Shown piece after piece: positions 8,618 to 16,041 of a DNA stretch of 44,301 bases (positions are counted from its first letter, which is position 1; each line of letters begins with the position of its first letter). Source of the stretch: an uncultured Acetatifactor sp. (GTDB lineage: Bacteria; Bacillota; Clostridia; Lachnospirales; Lachnospiraceae); assembly GCA_910584865.1 (NCBI GenBank), contig CAJUCE010000042.1:1-44301 (forward strand). The letters are read 5' to 3'. Below the pieces are notes generated by a model. The model saw nothing but the letters and a program-made list of their open reading frames with translations. It was not told the DNA's origin and made no database searches. The translations under genes and the position numbers were made by a program.

Positions 8618-8998
8618 TCCCTCCCGGGAATACTATCTGCCCTTTGTAAAAATTCCCTGGCGCCTTTTCCCTTTCAATTCTCTTTTCCCGAAGCCTCCGC
8701 CTGGTTTATCCCGGCACTCCCCGGAATTACTGTTTTTAATAAAATATATTTAGTCACCCTCCCAGGTGATGCCGACGTCCTGTCTCCAGCCCGCCTGCTT
8801 CGCTCCCGGTACTTCTCAAACGCAGTTTCCCGCATACGAGTTCCCATAGGTCCTGGCATACCCAATACCCGGCTCCCGAAGAAACCGGCTTCCAATGCCG
8901 TTCTTGTTTTTCTATCAAAAGAAGTTTTCCCGCGTTCCTATTCCCGTCTCCGGTTTCGGTGAAACGCAAGCTCTCGCTGCGTTCATCCGCGGTTCCCC
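8618..8998 (-). ncRNA. Candidate structured guide RNA region downstream of TnpB-like gene
   Basis: About 380 bases between the TnpB-like stop (8999) and the dehydrogenase operon hold no convincing gene. Read on the minus strand the first 240 bases are rich in short inverted repeats: AACGCA/TGCGTT, GGCAT/ATGCC enclosing a CCGG-rich segment, CTGC/GCAG, and a last hairpin TCACC-TGGGAG-GGTGA near 8754-8770, after which the sequence turns abruptly AT-rich. TnpB proteins work with an RNA made from the 3' end of their gene and the flank, ending in a guide. The position and structure here fit that, but no scaffold family was identified and the guide start is a guess (just after the last hairpin). The promoter of the glycan operon may also lie in the last 130 bases. 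Confidence 0.4.
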
Positions 8999-10351
8999 TC
9001 ATAATGAACATTTCTCTTTTTCTTCCCGCTGTGCACGCCCTCTTTTCAGGACATTTCCGGCGGTATTCTGCCTTTCCGGCAATTCCAGCCCGCACACCGG
9101 GCATCGAAACATATCTTCCTTCTTCTCCCCGTCCGCATCGCAGCGGCTGCACTGGGTACTGATCCCTTTGCCGAATACCTCCGTAAGCTCAATTGACCGT
9201 TCCCGGCATTTCTGAAGCAGCCGGCTCTTGATAAAGCCTCTCTGCCACATATTGACGGTGGCATTCACTCTCCTGTTAAATCCGGCCTTGGACTTTGCCG
9301 GCAGCTTGGGGAGATAAATTACCCCTGGCTTTTCCGTCTCAAGCATCCGGTTCACCTCCAGGTTCACATAATCGTGCATCGCCTTTTCCAGCCTTGCTTT
9401 CCCTGCATTGTACTTTTTCATGCCGGGGTTATTTTTCGCATTTCTCTGATGCCGGGGCAATTTTTCCCGCACATAGTCTGTGAGCGCCGCCTGATACTCC
9501 AGATATTTCTCCCCGTATGATGCGCCCTTGTCGGTCACAAACATACATTTAAGTCCCATCGCAAGCCCTATTTCTCCGCCATACCCCGCAGGGTGTCTCT
9601 GTTTAACTTCAATAGGTATGTTGATTGTAATGTTTCCTTCTTCCGGGCAGAGGCGAATATATATCTGCGTCGTATATTGATTGTTATCTGTAAGCGGAAC
9701 AAAAAGTCTCTTACGGCTTTCTTTCATGGAAAGATAAATTCCATGATCAGCATACCGATATCCTTTCGGAGATACGGGAAAGCCGTCTGCCACCTCCGTA
9801 TGGGGTCTGTCCAGCTGGCGCCGCACCTGCCTGCGCAAATACTGATTCAGCCTGTGCGTATCTACTTCTGCGCAAACGGCGGTGTACCTCTCTCTCCATT
9901 CCGCCGGCAGATCCGGCTCACCCTCTACCGGATCAGCTCCTCCTGCAAGGACGGCCTCAAAGCACTTGCTCTGTTTCATGACAAACCGCAGATAATGGCG
10001 GTCCTTTGCTGTCAAGTTAGGATTATTCCGAATATTTTTCTCCACCCGGCCTTTTGTGCGCACCCACTGACTCTTGATATCTCCCAGCGCGTCAAAAATA
10101 GAGAGATAAAAATATACGGACGGCAAACCCAACCTTTCCCGCAGTCCGCTTTTTGTCATTTCATTCTGCACGGTATAGCCCGGGTAAATCTTCGGCAGAC
10201 TGCGAATTCCGCTGTATCGGTCATAAACGTAATTTTTGACCTCTCTGCAGTCCCTGGCAATCTCCAGCATCCGTTCCATATCAGTTACAGAAATCGGAAC
10301 CTGATTGTATTGATAAACAGTCTTATATATAGTATGTTTATGCCCCTTCAT
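8999..10351 (-). CDS. TnpB-family (IS200/IS605 OrfB-like) protein with degenerate RuvC site
   Basis: 450 residues with the C-terminal layout of TnpB: a RuvC-like first strand (IGLAMGLKCMFVTDKG, about 261-276), a second strand (VIYLPKLP, 344-351), a four-Cys zinc ribbon (C401, C404, C417, C420) and a last RuvC helix (LPERQNTAGNVLKRG, 424-438). In active TnpB these motifs read like GIDxGLK, VxxEdL and ADxNAA. Here the three acidic positions appear to be Ala264, Pro348 and Arg427, so DNA cleavage is not expected. The frame is full length and intact, which argues for retained RNA/DNA binding rather than decay. No TnpA partner is near. The start (ATG 10351) has only a weak GGCGG-type site. Its neighbours are the recombinase upstream and a structured region plus a glycan operon downstream. 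Confidence 0.8.
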   Translation of the reverse strand: MKGHKHTIYKTVYQYNQVPISVTDMERMLEIARDCREVKNYVYDRYSGIRSLPKIYPGYTVQNEMTKSGLRERLGLPSVYFYLSIFDALGDIKSQWVRTKGRVEKNIRNNPNLTAKDRHYLRFVMKQSKCFEAVLAGGADPVEGEPDLPAEWRERYTAVCAEVDTHRLNQYLRRQVRRQLDRPHTEVADGFPVSPKGYRYADHGIYLSMKESRKRLFVPLTDNNQYTTQIYIRLCPEEGNITINIPIEVKQRHPAGYGGEIGLAMGLKCMFVTDKGASYGEKYLEYQAALTDYVREKLPRHQRNAKNNPGMKKYNAGKARLEKAMHDYVNLEVNRMLETEKPGVIYLPKLPAKSKAGFNRRVNATVNMWQRGFIKSRLLQKCRERSIELTEVFGKGISTQCSRCDADGEKKEDMFRCPVCGLELPERQNTAGNVLKRGRAQREEKEKCSL

Positions 10352-10395
10352 ACCGCCATGCCCCGTAATGCCGGATAAGCCCGGGCAGAAATCCT

Positions 10396-10424
10396 TTTTC
10401 GCAGACCTGCTTATTCTGCGAAAA
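10396..10424. repeat. 29-bp palindromic site, left copy (inverted relative to 11859-11887)
   Basis: TTTTCGCAGA, nine bases, TCTGCGAAAA: a perfect 10-bp dyad around a CCTGCTTAT core. The reverse complement matches the site at 11859-11887 at 28 of 29 positions, so the two form inverted repeats around the recombinase gene. A T run does not follow on either strand, so it does not look like a terminator; a recombination or regulator site is more likely. Confidence 0.75.
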
Positions 10425-10454
10425 TCTTCAGGAAGTCAAAAAGTACCTCCTCTT

Positions 10455-11606
10455 TCAGACCGACTGACCACGAATCTGACCATAAAAATCCGGGAGCCGC
10501 CCCATCTGTCTCCTCCTGGATTCCATTGTCGGATGCACATAACGGTTTAAAGTAATCTTCACATCTGAATGCCCGAGAATCATACTCAATGTCTTTACAT
10601 CCATGCCGCTTTCCACACAATTCATAGCAAAAGTGTGGCGGAGAATGTGAAAATTTCTCCTGTCAATTTCTGATTCGCCCAGAGTCCTTTGAAACCGGTA
10701 TTGCATTGTCCTCGGTTCCAAAGGCTTGTTCCCGCCGAATACATAAGCCTCCTCCCCCTTAAGCCCTTTCAGTAGCTCCATTATCTCGTCAGTAAGCGGA
10801 ATTACTCTTTTGGAGGATTCACTTTTGGGGTCTGTTTCCATGAGTATCGTCTTTGGCAAAGAACCTTTCGCAGCAATACGCTGTACTGTCCTGTTTACTG
10901 TTACCGTACCATCGCCAAAGTCAACATCCGTCCATTTTAAAGCGCACAGTTCACCCAGACGCATCCCGGTGTACATGCAGAGGAGAAGGGCAATCTTAAA
11001 CAGATCCAGACTTTCATAAATGCATGTCAGGAGGCGGTACTGTTCCGGTTTGGAAAATATCTCCAACGGCCTCTTTACCTGCTTTGCCGCCGTTGGTTTC
11101 AGTAAGGAGACTGACAAAGAATACTCCTGTCCGGCAAATTCCAGAATCCGATTGGCTACACTGCAGACGCTCTTTCGTATACTGTCGGACAGACCCTTTT
11201 CTGATAAATGGTCAAAAATCTTTTCCTGGAGTTTCTGATTCGGTATGTCCGCTAGCAGACATGAACCTATGATTCCTTCCAGATGAATCCTGTAAACATT
11301 TCCGTACTTCACATAAGTAGAAGCCTTATGTGTATCTGCTATCATTTCCAGCCATTGCTCCGCTGCCTGCGAGAAGAGGATTTGTGAGTAAGGCGTATTC
11401 TCCGTCTCTGCCGTATATTCCGATGAGTAGGCAGCGTTTTTTTCTATTGCCTGTATGGTTCGTGTCCGCTTTTCCTTCGCCTCATCATAGGTGCTCCCAT
11501 ATACAGATCGGTATGTTTTCCTGCCTTTCTCCGTATCGATTACCGGATAGCGCGCCTCCCATCTCCCGTCGTTCCTTTTCCTGATGTTTTCTCCATGTCT
11601 TGCCAT
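10455..11606 (-). CDS. Tyrosine recombinase (integrase)
   Basis: 383 residues from ATG 11606 (MARHGENIRKRNDGRWEARY), with AAAGGAGG 8 bases upstream; a longer frame to 11675 lacks a site. The N-terminal segment resembles the arm-binding domain of Tn916-type integrases. A core-binding SAM-like domain spans about residues 75-165, and the catalytic domain carries R216 (TGMRLGEL), the SKR lysine region near 265, H320 and R323 (HILRHTFA), H346 (LGHSDVK) and Y356 (LNRYVHP). All catalytic residues are present, so it should be active. No excisionase, relaxase or cargo typical of an integrative element is adjacent. Pairs of TGACCA spaced 12 bp lie just outside both ends of the coding region, and 29-bp palindromes lie further out. 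It could be a solitary recombinase, an inverting unit or the relic of an element. Confidence 0.85.
   Translation of the reverse strand: MARHGENIRKRNDGRWEARYPVIDTEKGRKTYRSVYGSTYDEAKEKRTRTIQAIEKNAAYSSEYTAETENTPYSQILFSQAAEQWLEMIADTHKASTYVKYGNVYRIHLEGIIGSCLLADIPNQKLQEKIFDHLSEKGLSDSIRKSVCSVANRILEFAGQEYSLSVSLLKPTAAKQVKRPLEIFSKPEQYRLLTCIYESLDLFKIALLLCMYTGMRLGELCALKWTDVDFGDGTVTVNRTVQRIAAKGSLPKTILMETDPKSESSKRVIPLTDEIMELLKGLKGEEAYVFGGNKPLEPRTMQYRFQRTLGESEIDRRNFHILRHTFAMNCVESGMDVKTLSMILGHSDVKITLNRYVHPTMESRRRQMGRLPDFYGQIRGQSV
10465..10488. repeat. Paired TGACCA repeat at the 3' end of the recombinase gene
   Basis: TGACCA occurs at 10465 and 10477 (12-bp period), the second followed by TAAAAA. The same arrangement in the same orientation is found at 11657-11680 upstream of the gene. 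Short direct repeats flanking an integrase gene are what arm-type binding sites of Tn916-like integrases look like. The left copy overlaps the final codons of the gene. Confidence 0.55.
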
Positions 11607-11656
11607 TATCTGTTCCTCCTTTGTATGTCCGGAGCGTTTTATCGCTCCGGAGATTT

Positions 11657-11680
11657 TGACCACAAAAGTGACCATAAAAA
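11657..11680. repeat. Paired TGACCA repeat upstream of the recombinase gene
   Basis: TGACCA at 11657 and 11669, again 12 bp apart and again followed by TAAAAA after the second copy. It matches 10465-10488 closely (TGACCAC, four or five bases, TGACCATAAAAA). It lies about 50 bases before the recombinase start codon, so it may serve both as arm site and as autoregulatory operator. Confidence 0.55.
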
Positions 11681-11858
11681 CCTGTTTGCATCCATTTCAC
11701 ACATGTTTTTTATAAAAAAAGCTCTGACTTCGCTGAATAAACGCAGAAACTGGAAAAAACTGGTCGTGCCCCCAAACAAAAATATGTTGCACCTTTCTAT
11801 TAAGTATGGTAGAATAATGCCGATATAGTCTATGATACAGAAAGGATGCCTGTTTTCC

Positions 11859-11887
11859 TTTTCGCAGAATAAGCAGTTCTGCGAAAA
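11859..11887. repeat. 29-bp palindromic site, right copy
   Basis: TTTTCGCAGA, core ATAAGCAGT, TCTGCGAAAA. It is the inverted counterpart of 10396-10424. The flanks beyond the palindromes share only a few bases, for example CTTCA following TCTGCGAAAA at both sites when read in the same direction, so the unit can be viewed either as inverted repeats or as direct sites with an inverted 9-bp core. Confidence 0.75.
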
Positions 11888-11949
11888 CTTCATAACTTTC
11901 TGTACTCAGGTTTCATTTTAGAATTCTGCTTAATTGGTTTGCCGCAAAA

Positions 11950-11988
11950 TAAAAACCGGACTATCCGATATGGATAATGTCCGGTTTT
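11950..11988. terminator. Bidirectional terminator below the ABC exporter genes
   Basis: AAAACCGGAC and GTCCGGTTTT form a 10-bp stem with an inner TATCC/GGATA extension. T-rich stretches follow in both directions (TTTTCTTATT on plus, TTTTTATTTT on minus). It most likely ends transcription of the exporter gene ending at 12199 and insulates the recombinase region. Confidence 0.7.
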
Positions 11989-12007
11989 CTTATTCGAACT
12001 TATTTTT

Positions 12008-12136
12008 CTGTGCTGTTATGAGAAAGCGGGGTTTGAGGAACAACGCGTGGAGGAGAACGTATTTCCGTATATGGATGAACTGTGGAGCAGATGCCGGATG
12101 ACGGCCGTGAGGCAGGTGCTCCGGAAACGTGGCTGA
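12008..12136 (+). pseudogene. C-terminal scrap of a GNAT acetyltransferase
   Basis: One plus-strand frame reads LCCYEKAGFEEQRVEENVFP and continues MDELWSRCRM to a stop at 12134-12136. CYEKAGF followed by a short strand and a basic C-terminus is the conserved end of many GNAT-family N-acetyltransferases. There is no start codon or upstream GNAT core; the frame begins right after the terminator hairpin. It is therefore a remnant of a gene whose front was deleted. A second, unrelated GNAT scrap lies at 39409-39504. Confidence 0.5.
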
Positions 12137-12198
12137 AGCCAGTTAAATACTTTACATTTTTTCAAAATCCAGCCCCGTATACAGTCGATCTTGAAAAA

Positions 12199-13860
12199 TC
12201 AAATCCCCCTTGCCTTCCGTTCCAGGCAGACAGAGCGGCTGCATTTAGCTGCCGACGTGCTGCGGTGGGTGACCATGATGACCGTCTTGTCCCGGGCATT
12301 TGAGAGCAGGAGATCCAGTATCTCGTTTTCGTTCTGGTAATCCAGGGCGGATGTGGCCTCGTCGAAGACGATAAGCTGGGGATTCTTCAACAATAGCCTG
12401 GCAATCAGCAGCCTCTGCCGCTGTCCTCCTGACAGGCGTATGCCGTTTTCCCCTATGACGGTCTCGAATCGCAGGGGCAGTTCACGGATAAAGTCCATAA
12501 TATTGGCCCGGGTGCAGGCATCCGTCATCTCTTCTTCGGAAGCTCCGTCCCTGCCAAACAGCAGGTTTTCCCGAATGGTCAGGTTGAAGAGGCTGGTGTC
12601 CTGCATCAGGAAACCCGTTTTTTCGTATAGGGATGTACGCTGTATCAGCCGGAATGGCTGCCCGTTCCAGAAAATTTCGCCGCGGTCCTGTTCCAGGCAT
12701 CCAGCCATGAGACGGATGAGGGTGCTTTTGCCGCAGCCGCTTTCGCCCACAAGGGCGAGTTTTTCTCCCCGGCACAGCTCCATGCTGAAATCCCGGAGGA
12801 TGGTTTCCCGGTTGTTTTCATAGGAAAAACCGATCTGGCGCAGCTCCAGCTTTTCAAAGGCGTCCAGGCGCAGGGGTCTCTCCGGCATGGGCAGTTCCAT
12901 GAGGGCGCGGACGCGTTTGGCCGACTCTTCCTGCCCGCCCCAGAGCATCACATTGTCGGAAAGGGCCAGCAGGCTGTTCACAAAGTCTCCATAATATTCC
13001 ATGAAAGCCAACAGCACGGGTACCGTAGCCAGCTGCCGGATGACCAGAATTCCGCCCAGAAGGTAGAGCCCCATTTTGGTCAGGAATACGTCCTTAAAGG
13101 CCAGAAAGGTGCGGTTCATGAACCAGAACATATGGGTTTTCAGGAAGGCTTTCCCCATGGCATCCCACAGGCGCTCAAATTCTTTTTCCTGCTCCCTTCC
13201 GGCGGCGCCGGTCTTGACTTCCTTCCAGAAATACAGATTGTGGATACAGAAATCATTGTATTCAGTCTGAATATTCCGTATTTTTCCGTATTCCGCATTG
13301 CTCCGGCCCTTGATACGGCGGGTGACGAAAAAGGACAGGGGCAGAAGCAGGCAGCTGGCCAGAAACAGAATCCAGTTCAGGTACAATAGAACACATGCGG
13401 TAATCAGTATGTGAATGAGGGAAATTCCAAACTCCAGTTTCTTTTCCCACAGCATTACCATATTTTCTGTGTCACGATGCAGGCGCTCCTTCAGCTCTCC
13501 GGGAGTATAGCCCTGCAGGGCAGGAATATCCAGGGCGCCGTATCGCCGCAGGACTCTGTCCTTCCACTGTGCCGTCAGCACCGGGAAAATCCGGTTGTAG
13601 ACAGCCTGCACCAGGACGGAGGTAAGCGTCTTGCCCAGGAATACGCCGATGTAGAGGGCGAAGACGGGCAGCAGAAGTTCCAGGCGTCCCTGGGTGATAA
13701 CTTCCTCCAGAAAGAGCAGGTAGCAGTATGGAGGGACGAGCAGCAGGCCCCGTTTCAGGAATTGGAGCAGTATGTAAAGACATAATTTTCCGCGGAAGCT
13801 TTTGGGGATTTGAAGGGCATCTCCTTTGGCTTTCTGAAATATATCTGTTTCTCGGGACAT
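12199..13860 (-). CDS. ABC exporter half-transporter (fused permease-ATPase) D
   Basis: 553 residues. The N-terminal half has about five to six membrane segments (for example from LYILLQFLKRGLLLVPPYCY onward). The C-terminal ATPase shows Walker A GESGCGKST, Q-loop LMQDTSLF, signature LSGGQRQRLL, Walker B LIVFDEATSALD and H-loop VTHR, all intact. The start at 13860 has an AGGGAA site five bases away. It is the last of four exporter genes behind a two-component system and is separated from the third by 270 bases holding a 36-bp tandem repeat. ABC exporters of this layout work as dimers, and the gene ending at 14131 is the obvious partner. Substrate is unknown; peptide, lipid or drug export are all possible. 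Confidence 0.85.
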   Translation of the reverse strand: MSRETDIFQKAKGDALQIPKSFRGKLCLYILLQFLKRGLLLVPPYCYLLFLEEVITQGRLELLLPVFALYIGVFLGKTLTSVLVQAVYNRIFPVLTAQWKDRVLRRYGALDIPALQGYTPGELKERLHRDTENMVMLWEKKLEFGISLIHILITACVLLYLNWILFLASCLLLPLSFFVTRRIKGRSNAEYGKIRNIQTEYNDFCIHNLYFWKEVKTGAAGREQEKEFERLWDAMGKAFLKTHMFWFMNRTFLAFKDVFLTKMGLYLLGGILVIRQLATVPVLLAFMEYYGDFVNSLLALSDNVMLWGGQEESAKRVRALMELPMPERPLRLDAFEKLELRQIGFSYENNRETILRDFSMELCRGEKLALVGESGCGKSTLIRLMAGCLEQDRGEIFWNGQPFRLIQRTSLYEKTGFLMQDTSLFNLTIRENLLFGRDGASEEEMTDACTRANIMDFIRELPLRFETVIGENGIRLSGGQRQRLLIARLLLKNPQLIVFDEATSALDYQNENEILDLLLSNARDKTVIMVTHRSTSAAKCSRSVCLERKARGI

Positions 13861-13961
13861 ATTTTCCCTGGGATGCTTTTTCTATCTATAATCTTGCATC
13901 CTGTTTCCTTTCTGCCACGGCTTCTATCTGATATTTATCCAAAGATTTTCGCCATTGCGTG

Positions 13962-14140
13962 TTCTGATATCCGCCGAATGAATTCTGTCACAGCATATTC
14001 TGATATTCGCCAGCTGTTTTCTGTCACAGCATGTTCTGATATTCGCCGAACGTTTTCTGTCACAGCACATTCTTGTATTCGTCAGCTGTTTTCTGTCATA
14101 TCATCTTCCGATATTCACTGAATGCCCTCGTTACAGCATG
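13962..14140. repeat. 36-bp tandem repeat array, five copies
   Basis: Units start at 13962, 13998, 14034, 14070 and 14106 (the last is 35 bp) with consensus close to TTCTGATATTCGCC, then AGCTGTTTTCTGTCACAGCATG. A weaker unit precedes them at about 13922 and a partial one overlaps the end of the gene at 14131. There are no spacers, so it is not a CRISPR. On the minus strand the array keeps an open frame of 12-residue units (ISEHAVTENVRR, ISEHAVTENSWR, ISEYAVTEFIRR) interrupted by a stop in the fourth unit and ending at 13935-13937, without a convincing start. Confidence 0.85.
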
Positions 14141-15876
14141 TTCCGATGTTCATCGGATTTCCCGCGCTGTGAACTCAGATATTCTTCAAACAGGGTCCGG
14201 TACAGGGCATTTTGCTGTAACAGCGCATCATGTTTCCCAAAGCCGCTTACCTGTCCGTCCTCGACGACAACAGCCTTCTCCGCCGCCAGTACGGTGGAAA
14301 AGCGATGTGCCACAGAGAAAATGGTCGTGTCAGGAAGCCGTTTGTAAACAAACGCATTTACAGCCTTTTCCGTCTCCTCATCCAATGCGGACGTAGCCTC
14401 ATCCAGCAGCAGGATCTTCGGCTGCCGGCAAATACACCGTGCAATGGCGATGCGCTGCTTCTGGCCTCCGGACAGGTCTCTTCCGCCGCTGCCAACCATT
14501 GTGTCCAGCCCCTCCGGAAGCTCTTCGGCCACTTCCTTCAGTTTGAGTCCCTCCAGAATTTCCCACAGGAAGGGATCTCTGGATTTATCATCGGACATCA
14601 GGATATTCTTCCGCAGGCTGCCCTGGAACAGCCCGTTGTCCTGCCAGACTACGGAAATCTGGCTTCGGAGACTTTCGTAGGTATAATCCGCCAGGGGCCT
14701 GCCGTCCACGTATATAGTTCCCTCCGAGGGCTCATAGAAGCGGCAGAGGAGCTGCAGCAGGGTGCTTTTCCCTTCCCCGCTTTTCCCCACAAAGGCGATT
14801 TTCTCCCCGGGACGGATGTCCAGATAAAAGCCTTTCAGCACCTCCTGTCCGCCCTCATAGCCGAAGGACAGGTTTTCGAAACGGATTTCCCCTTTTTCCA
14901 CCGGATAACTGCCTGCGGAAGGCAGGTCTGTCTCTTCCTCCCAGGAGAAAAATTCCTGCACCCGCCGGATACCCACCAGATTGGCGCTGATATCCGTCAG
15001 CTTCCGCCCCAGAGCATTGTAATAAGAGGCGCAAGTGGAAAAATAGGAAGCACAGGCAACAAACTGTCCCAGAGTCATAGAGCCTCCGGCCACAAAAAAT
15101 GCGGCAATACAAAAGATACAAAGCTGTCCGATGAGAATCAACCCCTCGTTGACGGCATCAGATCGGAGGGAGAGGTACCTGGCATCCATTTCATCCCGGA
15201 GAATGTCCTCCGTTTTGTCCCGATATTCCCTTTCCAGCCGGGGCTGGGCATTTAAAAGCTTCAGCTCTGTGAGACCGATCATCATTTCCTGAATCCAGGC
15301 GTCTGCCAGTCCTTTCCGGGACTGAATCCGCTGCTGCTTTTCCTTCATTTTTCCTCTGAAATATCGGATGGAATAAGCCATAACGGGGGTCAGGACGATA
15401 CTTGTAAGGCCCAGGAATAAGTTGGTATAGAGCAGATAGCCTATGGAGATGGCCAGCTGCAGGAAATTTGCCAGCACATAAAAAAGGCTCCGGTGGATGA
15501 ATTCCAGGAAGCATTCCGTGTCCTCCTGAATCCGCCGCATTATGTCGCCGCTCTTGATATGGGTCATCACGTCGGCCTTCAGCCGCAGCAGATGGGCAAA
15601 GCATCGTCTGCGGATGTCCACCACATAGGTGATCTTCAGATGGGCCCACAGATAGTTCAGCACGCCATGGCCGCACTGATTGAGAAAGTACAGGCCGGCG
15701 TAGAGAAAGAAGCTCAGCAGGAAGCCCTTCATGCGGCGGAGGTAGAAAATCTGATCCACAATTTTTCCGATGCAGTAGGGAAACAAGGCGCTGGTGACAG
15801 TGCCGAAGATAACGGAACCGAACAAGGCCGCAAATCTCAGGCGGTAACCCTTTGTGGTGCGGTAGATATCGTTCAT
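14131..15876 (-). CDS. ABC exporter half-transporter (fused permease-ATPase) C
   Basis: 581 residues: an N-terminal type I exporter membrane domain with six hydrophobic segments, then an ATPase with Walker A GKSGEGKST, Q-loop VWQDNGLF, signature LSGGQKQRIA, Walker B ILLLDEATSALD and H-loop VAHRFST. The intracellular coupling region (GDIMRRIQEDTE) is typical of MsbA/LmrA-like exporters. The ATPase motifs are closer to those of exporter D than to those of A and B, supporting a C/D heterodimer. The gene starts 165 bases after exporter B ends. That gap contains a GAGTAT/ATACTC dyad and possibly a weak promoter. The last residues overlap the start of the 36-bp repeat array. Confidence 0.85.
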   Translation of the reverse strand: MNDIYRTTKGYRLRFAALFGSVIFGTVTSALFPYCIGKIVDQIFYLRRMKGFLLSFFLYAGLYFLNQCGHGVLNYLWAHLKITYVVDIRRRCFAHLLRLKADVMTHIKSGDIMRRIQEDTECFLEFIHRSLFYVLANFLQLAISIGYLLYTNLFLGLTSIVLTPVMAYSIRYFRGKMKEKQQRIQSRKGLADAWIQEMMIGLTELKLLNAQPRLEREYRDKTEDILRDEMDARYLSLRSDAVNEGLILIGQLCIFCIAAFFVAGGSMTLGQFVACASYFSTCASYYNALGRKLTDISANLVGIRRVQEFFSWEEETDLPSAGSYPVEKGEIRFENLSFGYEGGQEVLKGFYLDIRPGEKIAFVGKSGEGKSTLLQLLCRFYEPSEGTIYVDGRPLADYTYESLRSQISVVWQDNGLFQGSLRKNILMSDDKSRDPFLWEILEGLKLKEVAEELPEGLDTMVGSGGRDLSGGQKQRIAIARCICRQPKILLLDEATSALDEETEKAVNAFVYKRLPDTTIFSVAHRFSTVLAAEKAVVVEDGQVSGFGKHDALLQQNALYRTLFEEYLSSQRGKSDEHRNML

Positions 15877-16041
15877 GGTTTTGTCCTTTACTTTCGTTTA
15901 TTTGTGCTATGTGGTGTGGAAAGCAACAAATATGTATGTCTATGAGTATACCATACTCCCTCAGAAAATTCACCCTCTTTTTATCAAACGCAAGTGAAAG
16001 CCCAGCCATCAAAATTTCAGCAAATATAAAGGAACCGCCCT

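Noticed and set aside
10396..10424. 29-bp palindrome as a terminator
   Set aside because: The stem is flanked by A on its 3' side and lacks a T run on either strand; its inverted partner around the recombinase fits a recombination site better.
13962..14140. 36-bp repeats as a CRISPR array
   Set aside because: The units are directly adjacent with no spacers and no cas genes are present.
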